Assembly (NCBI GenBank): GCA_023091735.1
Contig: JALKBU010000314.1
Span: forward strand, 1 to 49,077
Direction: 5' to 3'
DNA: 49,077 nt
From: Trichomonas tenax
Taxonomy: Eukaryota > Parabasalia > Trichomonadida > Trichomonadidae
Under the pieces are notes generated by a model. The model ran no database searches. It was not told the DNA's origin and saw nothing but the letters and a program-made list of their open reading frames with translations. Positions 40,333 to 49,077 of the stretch are shown here, piece after piece; within the stretch, counting starts at the first letter, position 1, and each line of letters starts with the position of its first letter. A program made the position numbers and the translations under genes.

Positions 40333-41163
40333 TCATGTCATTATTTCATATACAATGAAGCATTGATATGTAAGGGGATTAAAATTAACAAACTTTTCAG
40401 CACGTGTATGATAACATTTTTCATATTTGGGAATATTTACAAAAACTTCATATTCACTTTTTGTGGATACAATATTTGCATTATATGTATTCAAAACGCT
40501 ATATTGATTATTTAATATATATGTATTGTCAACATATAATTGCCCATATATTGCAAAGAATAGCCATAAGCATTTATTATTAAGAAAATTGCAATGGGAA
40601 ATATAATATTCATAATTATTAGAGTAACAAAAACCAGGATAGTAATAATATCCCTGATCAGTATTATTTAAAAAATTGCACGACGATGCCTTGACATATC
40701 CGTCTGTTTGATAGAATGTGATTGAATGAACATTGTTCAAATATAGTATCGAGTTTGATATTGTCGATAAATTCTGAACATAAAAAAAGGAGTGAAAACA
40801 GATGTTTGACAATGAAGACGTCGATAAATTTATGGATCTAACGCTCCATTTTCCATGTGACATGTATATCAAGCTATCTTGGCCTGAACAACCAGCATAA
40901 CAAGAAAAATTATGATAATTATTAAAATTACTATCAGATTGGCAATTTAAGGCGGAACCATTTTGAGCATATGTATTTGTAATAGAGTTATAACCGAAAT
41001 TTGCGTTTCCTCTACAATAAATTGCTCCGCATTTATTCGATCCATTAAAATTACAAGAAATAACTGTTAGTGTATATCCTAGATTCGTGAAATTGATGAT
41101 ATACCCCTGTCTACTGTCAAAAAAAGAGCATTTGACTGTAAAATTATCTAAAATAGCAAACAT
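40333..41163 (-). pseudogene. Right-handed beta-helix (Cys/Asn-rich) protein, truncated
   Basis: The 276-codon open frame is the best preserved of the three beta-helix relatives. It has repeats such as GAIYCRGNANFGYNSITNTY, LSTISNSILYLNNVHSITF, VKASSCNFLNN and YISHCNFLNNKC, in which each turn ends in a short Cys/Asn-containing strand. It starts at an internal ATG inside the repeat region, so the signal peptide and N-terminal half are missing. It ends abruptly with VYEIMT and no membrane anchor; hydrophobic codons continue downstream in shifted frames, so the C-terminus also looks frameshifted. Function unknown; surface exposure is inferred from family style. Confidence 0.6.
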
Positions 41164-41243
41164 TTACATTTTGAACGATAAGAGGATGAAATTTGACATG
41201 TAAATTGTATTGAATTTAGCGCTATAAGGAAACACTTTCGTGG

Positions 41244-41329
41244 TCGATTTTGATATCTTCGCGTTGGGTGGCACGAACTTTTCAGCTCGATTTTGCAGTC
41301 TTCGCCCCGTGTAGCATGTGCTTTTGGCC
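41244..41329 (+). repeat. Imperfect 43-bp tandem duplication
   Basis: Two adjacent units, 41244-41286 and 41287-41329, both start TCGATTTTG and share TCTTCGC and CTTTT at the same spacing, with scattered mismatches. The block is GC-richer than its surroundings and lies just 5' of the beta-helix relic, on that relic's upstream side. The minus-strand translation repeats a His/Arg-rich motif. Nothing else recognisable lies in 41330-42483, apart from GC-richer sequence around 41390-41600. Confidence 0.65.
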
Positions 41330-42483
41330 TGAATATTACCATAACTACTTTACGTGTCAGACTTCTTGCTTTTGTCATGTAAATGTCAGAACCGCTGGAT
41401 AGTTAAGCATATCACCACCGGCCTGCACAATTGAACAATTACCTCCGATTTCTTACGTTTTGATCTCACACTGCCATTGGGATCACTTGTATAAGGATTC
41501 ATTGCTCAAAATCTACGCGCGCAATCCAAACTGCCAATTTTTCGCACCTTTGAAGGTCGGTCAGATGATGGACGGTTGGGGCATTAAAAATATACTCTTC
41601 ATTTGTTGAAGCTTTTCAAGACTTCCACAACAATCTCCAATGTATACGTAGATATCTCTATTGCTTTTCATCACAGAAGACAGTGCAATCAAGTTCTTAA
41701 TTCAAAAAATAATAGAAAAATAGATTCTAAAACGCAATGTTAGTAGTTTCAATTCCTTTCCATTTATTGAAAGTGGTTGAATTGAGAGCTAAAAAGTTGA
41801 TAAAAAGTACCACAAGGAGGAGCTTAAACCAAAGAGCAAGGAATAATCCACATAAAATCTAAAATAAACAGATTGAAAGCTCTCACGAAATAAATTTGAG
41901 AAAAATTATGTTAATCTATGCATGCAACTAAATCAGGATAATAATATTTCAGAAGTTTATATTTTGAAAGGCTTCGTTCGCAATTTTTGTGAAATTTACA
42001 AAGGTCACGAATTTTTAATTGCTAAATATTGAATCTTATATTATGTATATAATGGCTGCGTTTTTCATAGAATTTATTCAAATTTTCGCCATTTGAATTT
42101 GTAATTGTTATTGTAATGACATATAATAATATTATAAGGTTTTTGTATTAATAAACCTTTCATTGAATTTTCCCGGCCGGTAAATCGTATTATGCAGGCT
42201 ATTGTGGTTCTATTGCTCTCAAAATTACAATTCAAGAATTTGAGAAGGCCGAAATTTTTTAATGAAATCTAATCAACAGTCAATGATATTATCGGAGTCT
42301 ACACAACGATTTAAGCTCAAAATATAATTATTATTATTTCTGAGAAAAACCGCTTATCAAGTTTAAAATGATATTGCTATATCCTATGTGGACTTCAAAA
42401 TTGTAAATTTTTAATCGTGACTCATTCAAATTTCGAACATTTTTAAAGAAATATTTGATAAGAAAAAAAATATTTCCAAAAAA

Positions 42484-43242
42484 TGTTTGGTGCTTTTTCT
42501 GCTGCTCAAGGATTATTAGATCATCACGGTTTCGAAATATACAAAGTAATCTACGAAAACGACAACATTTGCTTATTGGAAGTTAAAATGGAGCCTTATA
42601 AAACAGTATTTGGTTGACAATAGTAAAGGATCATGAAACATTTAGGACACAGATAGAAATACTTACAGCCGCACGTCACAAAAATATAGTCAAGTTAGTT
42701 TCATACTTCTCAGATCAAAACTTTTACTACATTGTTCACGAATCATACGGCGAGAATAACCTCGAGGAACAAAAATGCTCCCTCGTGAGGAAATACAGAT
42801 GTATTCATTACAAATTCTTTCAGCTTTATATGCATTGCACGCAAATGGTGTTACATTGGGTAGTTTCACACCACAGCGCTTTCATTTCGATAGGAATGGG
42901 CTTATTAAGATCGTCAATTTCCAAAAAGCATCAATTGACGCTAATTTGACGGTCTCAAAATACCAAATCACAAACAATTAACCTGCTCCAGAACTATTCC
43001 TGAATGAGCCCTTCAATGGTGTTGCAGCTGACTTATTCTCTTTTGGAGTTGTTCTTTATCATATGGTAACAGAAACATATCCATGGAAGGAAAAGTGTGA
43101 GAACGCTATTGAAATGATCAAAGCTCAGCCAGAACTGCTCTATGGCCAAACAAGCAGTTTCAGAAGGTATTCGGACTTGTTCAGCTCAAAATACCAAGAA
43201 CGCAACTTGGTAGAAAGAGATTCAATCCAGATATTTATCTAA
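42484..43242 (+). pseudogene. Decayed protein kinase-like (pseudokinase) gene
   Basis: A kinase fold can be read from the ATG at 42484 through two frame changes and one stop. N-lobe: FEIYKVIYENDNICLLEVKM, then after a frame change near 42610 IEILTAARHKNIVKLVSYF. The C-lobe is entered by another frame change near 42770: IQMYSLQILSALYALHANGV. After a TAA at 42979-42981 the same frame gives APELFLNEPFNG and ADLFSFGVVLYHMVTETYPW, the APE and DxWxxG-type segments. The catalytic loop is LGSFTPQRFHF where HGDIKPxNIF is expected, and the DFG position reads VNF. The ancestor was therefore probably already a pseudokinase. Trichomonads have large CAMK-like kinase families, to which this belongs by general pattern. 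Confidence 0.7.
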
Positions 43243-43608
43243 AACAGAAACTGAAGGTTCCAATATTAGGAATCAAAAAAACAGTTGATATATAATCAAT
43301 ATGTCTTTTTATTTATTATATATCCATGAATTTTTAATATTTGTTTATTAAACTCTCATTTGTTATATTTTAATTACTTGACTCTTCTTTTCTTTTTCAA
43401 GCAAACACATGTAGCTATGTAAGAAGTTTAAAAGTTTCAAAAATATTTTAGACATCAAAAGATTGCAATAAATTATGAGATTCTAATAACAGTGTTATAT
43501 AAGCCAATACATCTATTGCTGTCATATCTATCAAAGACAATGAAAGCATAATGAAAATAAAAAAAATCAAAACATCGATTAGATTTCAGGAAGGAATAAC
43601 TTAATAAA
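43243..43608. other. AT-rich spacer
   Basis: About 370 bp with no coding texture or RNA gene that I can see. Confidence 0.4.
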
Positions 43609-44010
43609 ATGATATTAGGAATTGATAAAACTTTGATCAATGGATTCATCAAACTTGGTCACAAATTTATAAATTTTAGTCAAAAAAATTCAGGATGAAT
43701 TAGATTAGGATTAGAAAATAATAACACTTCATTTTTAGATATTTCTGCTAGATACGACGTCGGAAAAGAGGAGAGAATAGCACAGGATTTCATTGTCAAT
43801 GATCAAGATGACGATAATGCTAATGATTTTGATTCTTATGATGAATGTGAATATGATTTCATCATTGAAACAAAGAAACAAACGAAGTCGCAGCAGCTGA
43901 AGGATCTTCAGAAAGAAGCTATCAAGAACAACAAGAAGCATCATAAGGATACAACAATCCGTGGTGTTTACAAGAAACGCAACGTTCGAAAGCCAACAAA
44001 CAAATGGTGA
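43609..44010 (+). pseudogene. Small charged ORF with one in-frame TGA, function unknown
   Basis: A 133-codon frame from the ATG at 43609 to a TGA at 44008-44010 is interrupted only by a TGA at codon 30 (43696-43698). The part after the break is clearly protein-like: an acidic stretch (NDQDDDNANDFDSYDECEYD), a Lys/Gln-rich helix (KKQTKSQQLKDLQKEAIKNN) and a basic end (RGVYKKRNVRKPTNKW). Acidic-then-basic layout suggests a nuclear or RNA-binding role, but I recognise no family. It could be the decayed C-terminus of a larger gene, since the first 30 codons are less convincing. Confidence 0.45.
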
Positions 44011-44192
44011 AATGCTGAAATAAACACTTTGTTTGTACACAATAATCATAGCATTTTTAAAATCATCAATATAAACATATGATCGCTCTTCAATGTTGAT
44101 GTGTATAACATTTTAAAATGTCAAGACTAGAAATATGAAATATAGTCATAATTTCATAGATGAATTGGAGTACTTTATTATTATTCATTGTT

Positions 44193-44410
44193 CGAAAAAG
44201 AGGCGTCTCAATAACGATTTTTTTGATGCTTTGCGTCTCCAAATGAACTTCAGCGTTCCCGACGAAAAATTCCAACAAAAAGTGCTTCGTACAAGTACTG
44301 TTAAGCATCCCTAACTCTCATCTTTATTAGGCGGGGGCTGCGCCTGAAAACACATCTAAATTTTTTCAATTTTGAATTGTTAACCGCGGGGACTGAGACG
44401 CCGTGGCAAA
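44193..44410 (+). mobile_element. MITE-like element, shorter copy (upstream of the ankyrin gene)
   Basis: This block matches 46384-46696 over most of its length in the same orientation. Shared pieces include a T-rich lead ending CATCTCC/CGTCTCC, the string GTGCTTCGTACAAGT (44280-44294) followed by CTGTTAAGC, the GC-rich AGGCGGGGGCTGCGCCT and GAAAACACATCTAAA. The right end (44372-44410) matches the other copy's right terminal repeat. At the left end only GGCGTCTCA (44202-44210) of the terminal repeat remains, and about 40 bases next to it are missing. No coding capacity. Confidence 0.7.
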
Positions 44411-44631
44411 AAGTCTCCGATTATTTTGTGAATATTTTACATCCCAGTTGATTGTTTGATGCTTCTACACTGTGCAAAAACACGATAGTCAATATGGCTA
44501 AGGCGAATAAAAACTTCAGTCCATGCTTTAAAATATCTGAAGATATAGAGGCGGGAAAAAAAACAAAATCGTCATCATTTTTATGTGTCGAATTGTTGTT
44601 TACATGGCAAAATTTTAAAATTCTGCCTTTA

Positions 44632-44637
44632 TCATTT
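44632..44637 (+). promoter_or_regulatory. Inr-type core promoter of the ankyrin gene
   Basis: TCATTT fits the trichomonad initiator consensus TCA-Y-T-W. Its A lies 11 bases before the ATG at 44645, the spacing typical of the very short trichomonad 5' untranslated regions. It supports that ATG over upstream in-frame codons that lack ATG. Confidence 0.7.
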
Positions 44638-44644
44638 TTTTCCA

Positions 44645-46231
44645 ATGATTGCGCTTCAAAGAGCCATCGAACAATTAAATACTTCATTGGATCCATTTCT
44701 AGAAGAGTCAAAAAATACTGTTTATAAGTCCTCTATTGATGGTTACTGTGATTTAATTCATGAACTATTATCTTTCTTGCAAATTAGGCCATTATATATC
44801 GATTATATTCACGATGTGATAAAATATCTTTACGAATCAGCAACTGATGATTGTATTTATTCACAAATTCCAAATCTAATCACGCAATACATTTTTAGAA
44901 AATTTAACTCCATTCATAAAGATATTGTTAGCTCTATGGCTCCAATTTTAAGGTTGTTATCATATTTAGTTCGATCAAACGTTATTTCAACAGAATTGAT
45001 ATTAAACGAAGTTGTTAAAGATAGTTTTCATGGCTCAATAACTGTTCTCAGATTCTTTTTGTCACCAATTACTGAAGGGAGAGATAGGAAGCTTGATAGT
45101 ATTCTAAGGAGTGTTGACAATATAACAGCATCTGATAATCCCGATATTTGGACCTTGTATAACATTTCGAAGCATTATCAGAAATCTGACTGGGAGCGAC
45201 TTGCTAATGTTCATTCATATGGATGCGAAGCGAATACATTAGAATACTTTCTTGTTACAGATGACTCAAATTCTCTTCAGATCGCATCTGCTGATGATCC
45301 ATTTGATTATGATCAAAAGATTGAGATTCCAATGTTTATGTATTTTGCTGGATGCCAAGCAACACTAATTCAGTTTGCAGCTTTCTATGGAAGTGTGAAC
45401 TGCTTTAAGTATTTGATGCTTAACAATGCATCATTTGAAAGTCATGGTGAACCAACATTAATGGATTTCGCAATTTCAGGCGGAAATCTCGAAATTGTCA
45501 GATTGTGCGTTCAAAATGGTTTAGAGCCTTTTGACAGTATTCATCTCGCGATTAAATTCAGACACAGAGATATTTTCAGTTGGATTCTCGAAAACTATCA
45601 GATCTCTCTAACAAGTCAACAGGTTGCAATAAACTGTGCAGAATGTAATTTTGTTGATGGATTCGAAATTCTCGAAGACTTTGAAATGACATTCAACAAA
45701 AGTGAATTATTGAATCCCGCAATGTCCAATTGGAACTTCATGTTAATTGATCATCTCGGCCTCCAATGGAGGAAAAATTCTATTGCGAAATGCGTTATGT
45801 ACAATAATATATCTCATCTGACAAGAATTCCAATTCTAGATGAAAATAAATTTGCCAAAGCATGTTTTCATGCAATCGATGCGAAAGATAATGATATTGT
45901 TTTCAAGCTTTTGGAAAATAATCCAAACTATTTGAACTCAATGCACAAAGGAGAAACAATTCTTTTCCACGCTGTTTCTAAACTCAATTTAAATGTCGTT
46001 AACAATCTCTGTAAACTTGGTGCAGATCCTAATTTAATTTCCCCACAAACAAATCTTACACCTCTTGAGAGAGCTGCAGAATTAACACAGCCGATGACAG
46101 TAGCAATCCTTAGATTTCCAGGTGTTGATCCTTTTATTAGAGACCCTGTCAAAATCGCATTTGACCATGGCAACAAATTTTGTGCCCAAGCGATACAAAA
46201 GTTTATAAAAACCAAAATGAACAGAACATGA
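44645..46231 (+). CDS. DUF3447/ankyrin-repeat protein
   Basis: Intact 528-residue protein from the ATG chosen by the Inr at 44632. The layout is that of the large trichomonad ankyrin family: a helical N-terminal region (about 1-180), then HSYGCEANTLEYFLVTDDSN (about 190-209), a family signature, then ankyrin helices such as LIQFAAFYGSVNCFKYLMLN (about 241-260), TLMDFAISGGNLEIVRLCVQ (about 281-300) and, towards the end, GETILFHAVSKLNLNVVNNL (about 436-455) with GADPNLISPQTNLTPLERAA. The middle repeats (about 300-420) are degenerate. There is no signal peptide or membrane span, so it is probably a cytosolic protein-binding scaffold; the partner is unknown. The gene is bracketed by two MITE-like elements about 2 kb apart. 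Confidence 0.92.
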   Translation: MIALQRAIEQLNTSLDPFLEESKNTVYKSSIDGYCDLIHELLSFLQIRPLYIDYIHDVIKYLYESATDDCIYSQIPNLITQYIFRKFNSIHKDIVSSMAPILRLLSYLVRSNVISTELILNEVVKDSFHGSITVLRFFLSPITEGRDRKLDSILRSVDNITASDNPDIWTLYNISKHYQKSDWERLANVHSYGCEANTLEYFLVTDDSNSLQIASADDPFDYDQKIEIPMFMYFAGCQATLIQFAAFYGSVNCFKYLMLNNASFESHGEPTLMDFAISGGNLEIVRLCVQNGLEPFDSIHLAIKFRHRDIFSWILENYQISLTSQQVAINCAECNFVDGFEILEDFEMTFNKSELLNPAMSNWNFMLIDHLGLQWRKNSIAKCVMYNNISHLTRIPILDENKFAKACFHAIDAKDNDIVFKLLENNPNYLNSMHKGETILFHAVSKLNLNVVNNLCKLGADPNLISPQTNLTPLERAAELTQPMTVAILRFPGVDPFIRDPVKIAFDHGNKFCAQAIQKFIKTKMNRT

Positions 46232-46383
46232 AATTTCATGATTATTCATTTGTTTTCCAAAATTGTTATAAAGATGTACGTTGATGCATAATATAATATC
46301 TTTTTCAACTTGGTACATTATAGATATTAATAAATGTTGATTAATGGAATTAAGAAAAAAAATTATAAAATTATCGGTTTTGA

Positions 46384-46696
46384 TTTGTTACGGCATCTCA
46401 GCGTTTCAGCTGTAAGCCATTCAATTTTGAATGGTTTATTGCTTTCCCCTATGATTTTTTTATGCTTCGCATCTCCAAACAAGAAGTGCTTTCTTCAGTG
46501 ATTGTGCTTCGTACAAGTGCTGTTAAGCTCCGACAACTCTCATCTTTAATAGGCGGGGGCTGCGCCTCCCGAAAACACATCTAAAATTTTCTGCATTTGT
46601 CGTTCATTTGGGGACACAAAGCGTCAAAAAATTTGTCGAGGATGTCATAAATTTTGAATTGTTTATGGCCGAAACGTCCTGAGATGCAGTGGCAAA
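46384..46696 (+). mobile_element. MITE-like element with about 41-bp terminal inverted repeats
   Basis: The left end (46384-46424) and the reverse complement of the right end (46654-46696) match over their whole length with small gaps: both begin TTTG, then share AC-GCATCTCAG, GTTTC-GC, TAA and ATTCAA in register. The inside holds GTGCTTCGTACAAGT and a GC-rich 17-mer (AGGCGGGGGCTGCGCCT) whose ends AGGCG and CGCCT can pair as a hairpin. At about 313 bp with no reading frame it fits a non-autonomous DNA-transposon derivative. I could not find a clear target-site duplication. Confidence 0.75.
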
Positions 46697-46966
46697 AGCG
46701 TCCAAAATATCGAGTGGAATATGTAACACCATAAATTAAATCAATGAATTAATAGCTTTCATCATTGGCAAGGCAGCGAGTTTGCTTTGATTAAAATTAT
46801 CAAGAAATGCTGAACATGAAAAATCTGAAATTTGTAGTTGGAATATAATAAATATTTAATTTGCATTCACAAAAATTAAATCCCAAAAAAAATTCTTTTG
46901 TATTTGTGAATGAGTAGGCAGTTCATTAAAAAAGTGTTGGATATTTTTCACTTCATTTTAAAAATT

Positions 46967-46972
46967 TCACTT
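46967..46972 (+). promoter_or_regulatory. Inr-type core promoter of the GBP-like gene
   Basis: TCACTT matches TCA-Y-T-W exactly, with its A six bases before the ATG at 46975. A second similar motif (TTTCACTTCATT) lies about 20 bases upstream. The promoter looks intact although the gene behind it carries a stop. Confidence 0.7.
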
Positions 46973-46974
46973 CG

Positions 46975-48156
46975 ATGTCAGTGTTCTTTCTTCACAATAA
47001 TGAAAACAATGAATTACAAATGGATCGAGAAGCATTAGAGAATTATGTTGAAAGAAATGCTAAAAGGGAACCATTTTCTTTTATAATTTTTATCGGAACT
47101 TCGAAATCAAAGAAATCAAGGATAGCTAATGAAATATTTGAAGTATATCATCAAAATGTGCCATTGATTGAGCATGCAACAATTGGAGCTTCTGTTACAT
47201 ATATAGGAAAAAGCAATGAATTGAGAAATCGTTATAATATTCAACAAAATATTGTGAATGAGCATTTGTTTCTTGTTGATGTCCAAGGATTTACATCAAT
47301 GACTCAAAAAACTGAGAACATTCTCGTTTTCATGACGCCTTTAATATCACAGTGTTCTGTCATTGTATTTTTCCAGCAAAGTTTCACAGATTTGTCATTC
47401 GTGCCGATTATCAATTACGTTTACGCTTGCGCTCAAAGAGGTCGTTTGATTTTGAATATCACTGGATTTGAAGAAAGAGGCAGAGAATTATCTGTTCAAG
47501 AGATCGAAGAATTATCACAAACTTCTCAGATTTCGAATGAACTGAGAGATCAAAGGGTTGAATTCGACATTGTTCAATATAATCAAAGAACTAAAATAAA
47601 ATTATGTCAACTGATATTAGAAAACGCGAATTTTAATCATTAAAACGATATCGAACAATTCTTCGATCAGATGAATAATCCTCTTCTCATTGTTCCAGAT
47701 GAAATTTTCAGAGTTTCAAGTCCTGATGAGTACGGAATATATCACGATTTGCTGCAGACAATGACAAACAAATTGTATGATCTTATTAATGAATTCAGAA
47801 TAATAAGCAACTCTGAAAGAATTGATGAAGTTGCAAATGAATACAGTGTTCAATTTGAAGACTATTGTAATCAATACCGCACAACAGAGAGAGTGAAAAA
47901 TCTTATCAATCAGAAGATTCAAGCAATCATCGAAAGTTATAGACAAAGATCTTTAAGGTTGCGTCAAATTGCTGAACAGCAAGATGCAGAGTTACAAAAT
48001 CAAAGAGAACATGATGAGAATGCATCGAATGAAATTTCAAGACATATCACAGATTTAGCAAATGCTGCAAGAATCGAGATGCTTAATGCCATAAACATGC
48101 AGAGTACACTATTTATAAATAATTGCGTATTCACATTAAGGTTTGTCATAAACTAA
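46975..48156 (+). pseudogene. GBP/atlastin-like large GTPase with one in-frame TAA
   Basis: From the ATG at 46975, 222 codons are open to a TAA at 47641-47643. The same frame then continues (NDIEQFFDQMNNPLLIVPDE onward) to a stop at 48154-48156, about 393 codons in all. The N-terminal half has the G-domain layout of trichomonad GBP-like proteins: P-loop region GTSKSKKS (41-48), where Lys replaces the conserved Gly before GK[ST]; TIGASVT (69-75) at switch I; and DVQG (102-105) as DxxG. No RD or NKxD motif is clear. The second half is a Gln/Glu/Arg-rich helix typical of GBP-like stalks. Either the gene is freshly dead, makes only the G domain, or is read through. Nucleotide binding is doubtful with this P-loop. 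Confidence 0.7.
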
Positions 48157-48501
48157 ATTATAAATCATATTAATGAATGAAATTACAACTGTATCTAAAT
48201 CATTGAAAAGTCATTGCAAATGATATTTTTTAATAATTTACATGATGTAAGTTTTCCTTTTCGCTTTGATATAATTGGATAAAAAAAACTTGACTGCTGA
48301 TATTTTTAAGTTATTTTGATAAATTATGAATCTACATTGTGTTTAATATTTATTTTATTCATTAAAAAATTCTGATAATAGTACAGCTTCTTGCTAATTA
48401 GTAAAGATTACATAATGAAATGAGCTCATGAGTAATTAGATAGCAATATTTTGATGCTACGGAGGTTTCTGGACAGCCTATAAATGAAATTTTATGAATT
48501 A
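48157..48501. other. AT-rich spacer between convergent genes
   Basis: About 345 bp between the GBP-like gene and the LRR gene, read towards each other. I see no coding texture or RNA gene. Confidence 0.4.
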
Positions 48502-49077
48502 TCATTTCATTGAGATGAGATATGAATATGTAAACAAATTGATTTGATGCAGTGGAACATTGATTGTAATTTCAACATCAATTTTAGAAGAGGGAGTGAA
48601 ACAAAATGAAATATTTGTGTTTGGATCTTTCTCATAGTCGAAAGGAACATGAACGCATGAGATAAATTCTGAAACAGTCTCAATACTAGAATCAATAGAA
48701 TCATGAAAATCATAATAAACGCTAACATTCTGATTTTTTGGAACAATGTTATCAAAAGCATGGTAATTGTAGATTGTTGTTGGATCTGTGACAATAATAT
48801 TCTTAATATTAGGACAGTTTGCAAAGGAATATAAATCAACAGAAGATAGGTTTAAAGGAAGAGTGATATTTGTTAAATTAGAACAATCTCTGAAGGATCC
48901 ATTACCAATACTTGTCAATGTTGATGGAAGAGTGATATTTGTTAAACTAGAACAATAAGAGAAAACATAATTATCAATACTTGTCATTGTTGATGGAAGA
49001 GTGATATTTGTTAAATTAGAACAATAATAGAAAGTTCCATCACCAATACTTGTCAATGTTGATGGAAGAGTGATATT
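48502..49077 (-). CDS. BspA-type leucine-rich-repeat protein, C-terminal part (runs off the window)
   Basis: BspA/TpLRR-type proteins are among the largest trichomonad gene families and are mostly thought to be surface proteins involved in adhesion. The frame is open to the window end at 49077, so only the last 191 residues are visible. Three complete 23-residue repeats follow the pattern LTSIGxxxFxxCSNLTNITLPST (LRR_5 type), encoded by near-identical 69-bp units at 49056-48988, 48987-48919 and 48918-48850. A diverging repeat and a non-repeat C-terminus of about 95 residues follow (NVSVYYDFHDSIDSS onward), ending SYLISMK. There is no membrane span at this end, so it may be secreted, anchored otherwise or cytosolic. 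The promoter and N-terminus lie outside. Confidence 0.88.
   Translation of the reverse strand, partial: NITLPSTLTSIGDGTFYYCSNLTNITLPSTMTSIDNYVFSYCSSLTNITLPSTLTSIGNGSFRDCSNLTNITLPLNLSSVDLYSFANCPNIKNIIVTDPTTIYNYHAFDNIVPKNQNVSVYYDFHDSIDSSIETVSEFISCVHVPFDYEKDPNTNISFCFTPSSKIDVEITINVPLHQINLFTYSYLISMK

Noticed and set aside
41148..41378. 76-codon minus-strand frame upstream of the beta-helix relic
   Set aside because: It is made largely of the 43-bp tandem duplication and has no family features.
332..48156. A reassigned stop codon explaining the in-frame stops
   Set aside because: TAA, TAG and TGA all interrupt frames in different loci, and frame changes occur as well, while the large intact genes use none of them internally.
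48850..49077. CRISPR-like array because of regular repeats
   Set aside because: The 69-bp period equals a 23-residue leucine-rich repeat in an open frame; there are no spacers and the organism is eukaryotic.

Overview
This looks like nuclear DNA of a parabasalid protist (a trichomonad such as Trichomonas or Tritrichomonas); the species is inferred only at group level. The grounds are AT-rich sequence, intronless genes read with the standard code, TCA-Y-T-W initiator (Inr) motifs just upstream of the start codons of two of the clearest genes, and a gene mix characteristic of trichomonads: a BspA-type leucine-rich-repeat protein, a DUF3447/ankyrin protein, a large multi-membrane PAS plus cyclase-homology protein, a BEACH protein, a GBP-like GTPase and cysteine/asparagine-rich beta-helix surface proteins.

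Layout. 332-1041 (+): decayed beta-helix gene. 1091-6265 (-): BEACH/WD40 gene broken by stops and frameshifts. 6542-23146 (-): an intact 16.6-kb gene for a 5,534-residue protein with six AAA+ modules, a long linker, a beta-rich middle, three vWA domains, a GATase-like domain and a Gln/Asn-rich tail; this is the outstanding gene of the window. 24027-25244 (+): intact LCAT-like acyltransferase/phospholipase. 25309-28434 (+): a decayed GT61-like glycosyltransferase and a decayed type I membrane protein. 28956-29705 (+): intact basic 249-residue protein with an internal repeat. 29990-30923 (-): decayed beta-helix gene. 31448-35344 (-): intact cyclase-family membrane protein whose cyclase domain looks catalytically dead. 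35345-40332: about 5 kb of gene-poor DNA with relics of a dispersed repeat. 40333-41163 (-): third beta-helix relic. 42484-44010 (+): a decayed pseudokinase and a small broken ORF. 44193-46696: an intact ankyrin gene bracketed by two copies of a MITE-like element. 46975-48156 (+): GBP-like GTPase gene with one in-frame stop. 48502-49077 (-): C-terminal end of a BspA-type LRR gene that runs off the window.

There is no operon logic. Genes are independently oriented and separated by AT-rich spacers. The main contrast is between a few fully open genes (AAA/vWA giant, LCAT, 249-residue protein, cyclase-like protein, ankyrin protein) and at least nine loci in which family-typical protein sequence is still readable but is cut by stops or frameshifts. 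Because 16.6 kb of the giant gene contains no frame break, those breaks are unlikely to be sequencing noise. The window is best read as a gene-rich but decay-rich trichomonad segment shaped by gene-family expansion and small repeat elements.
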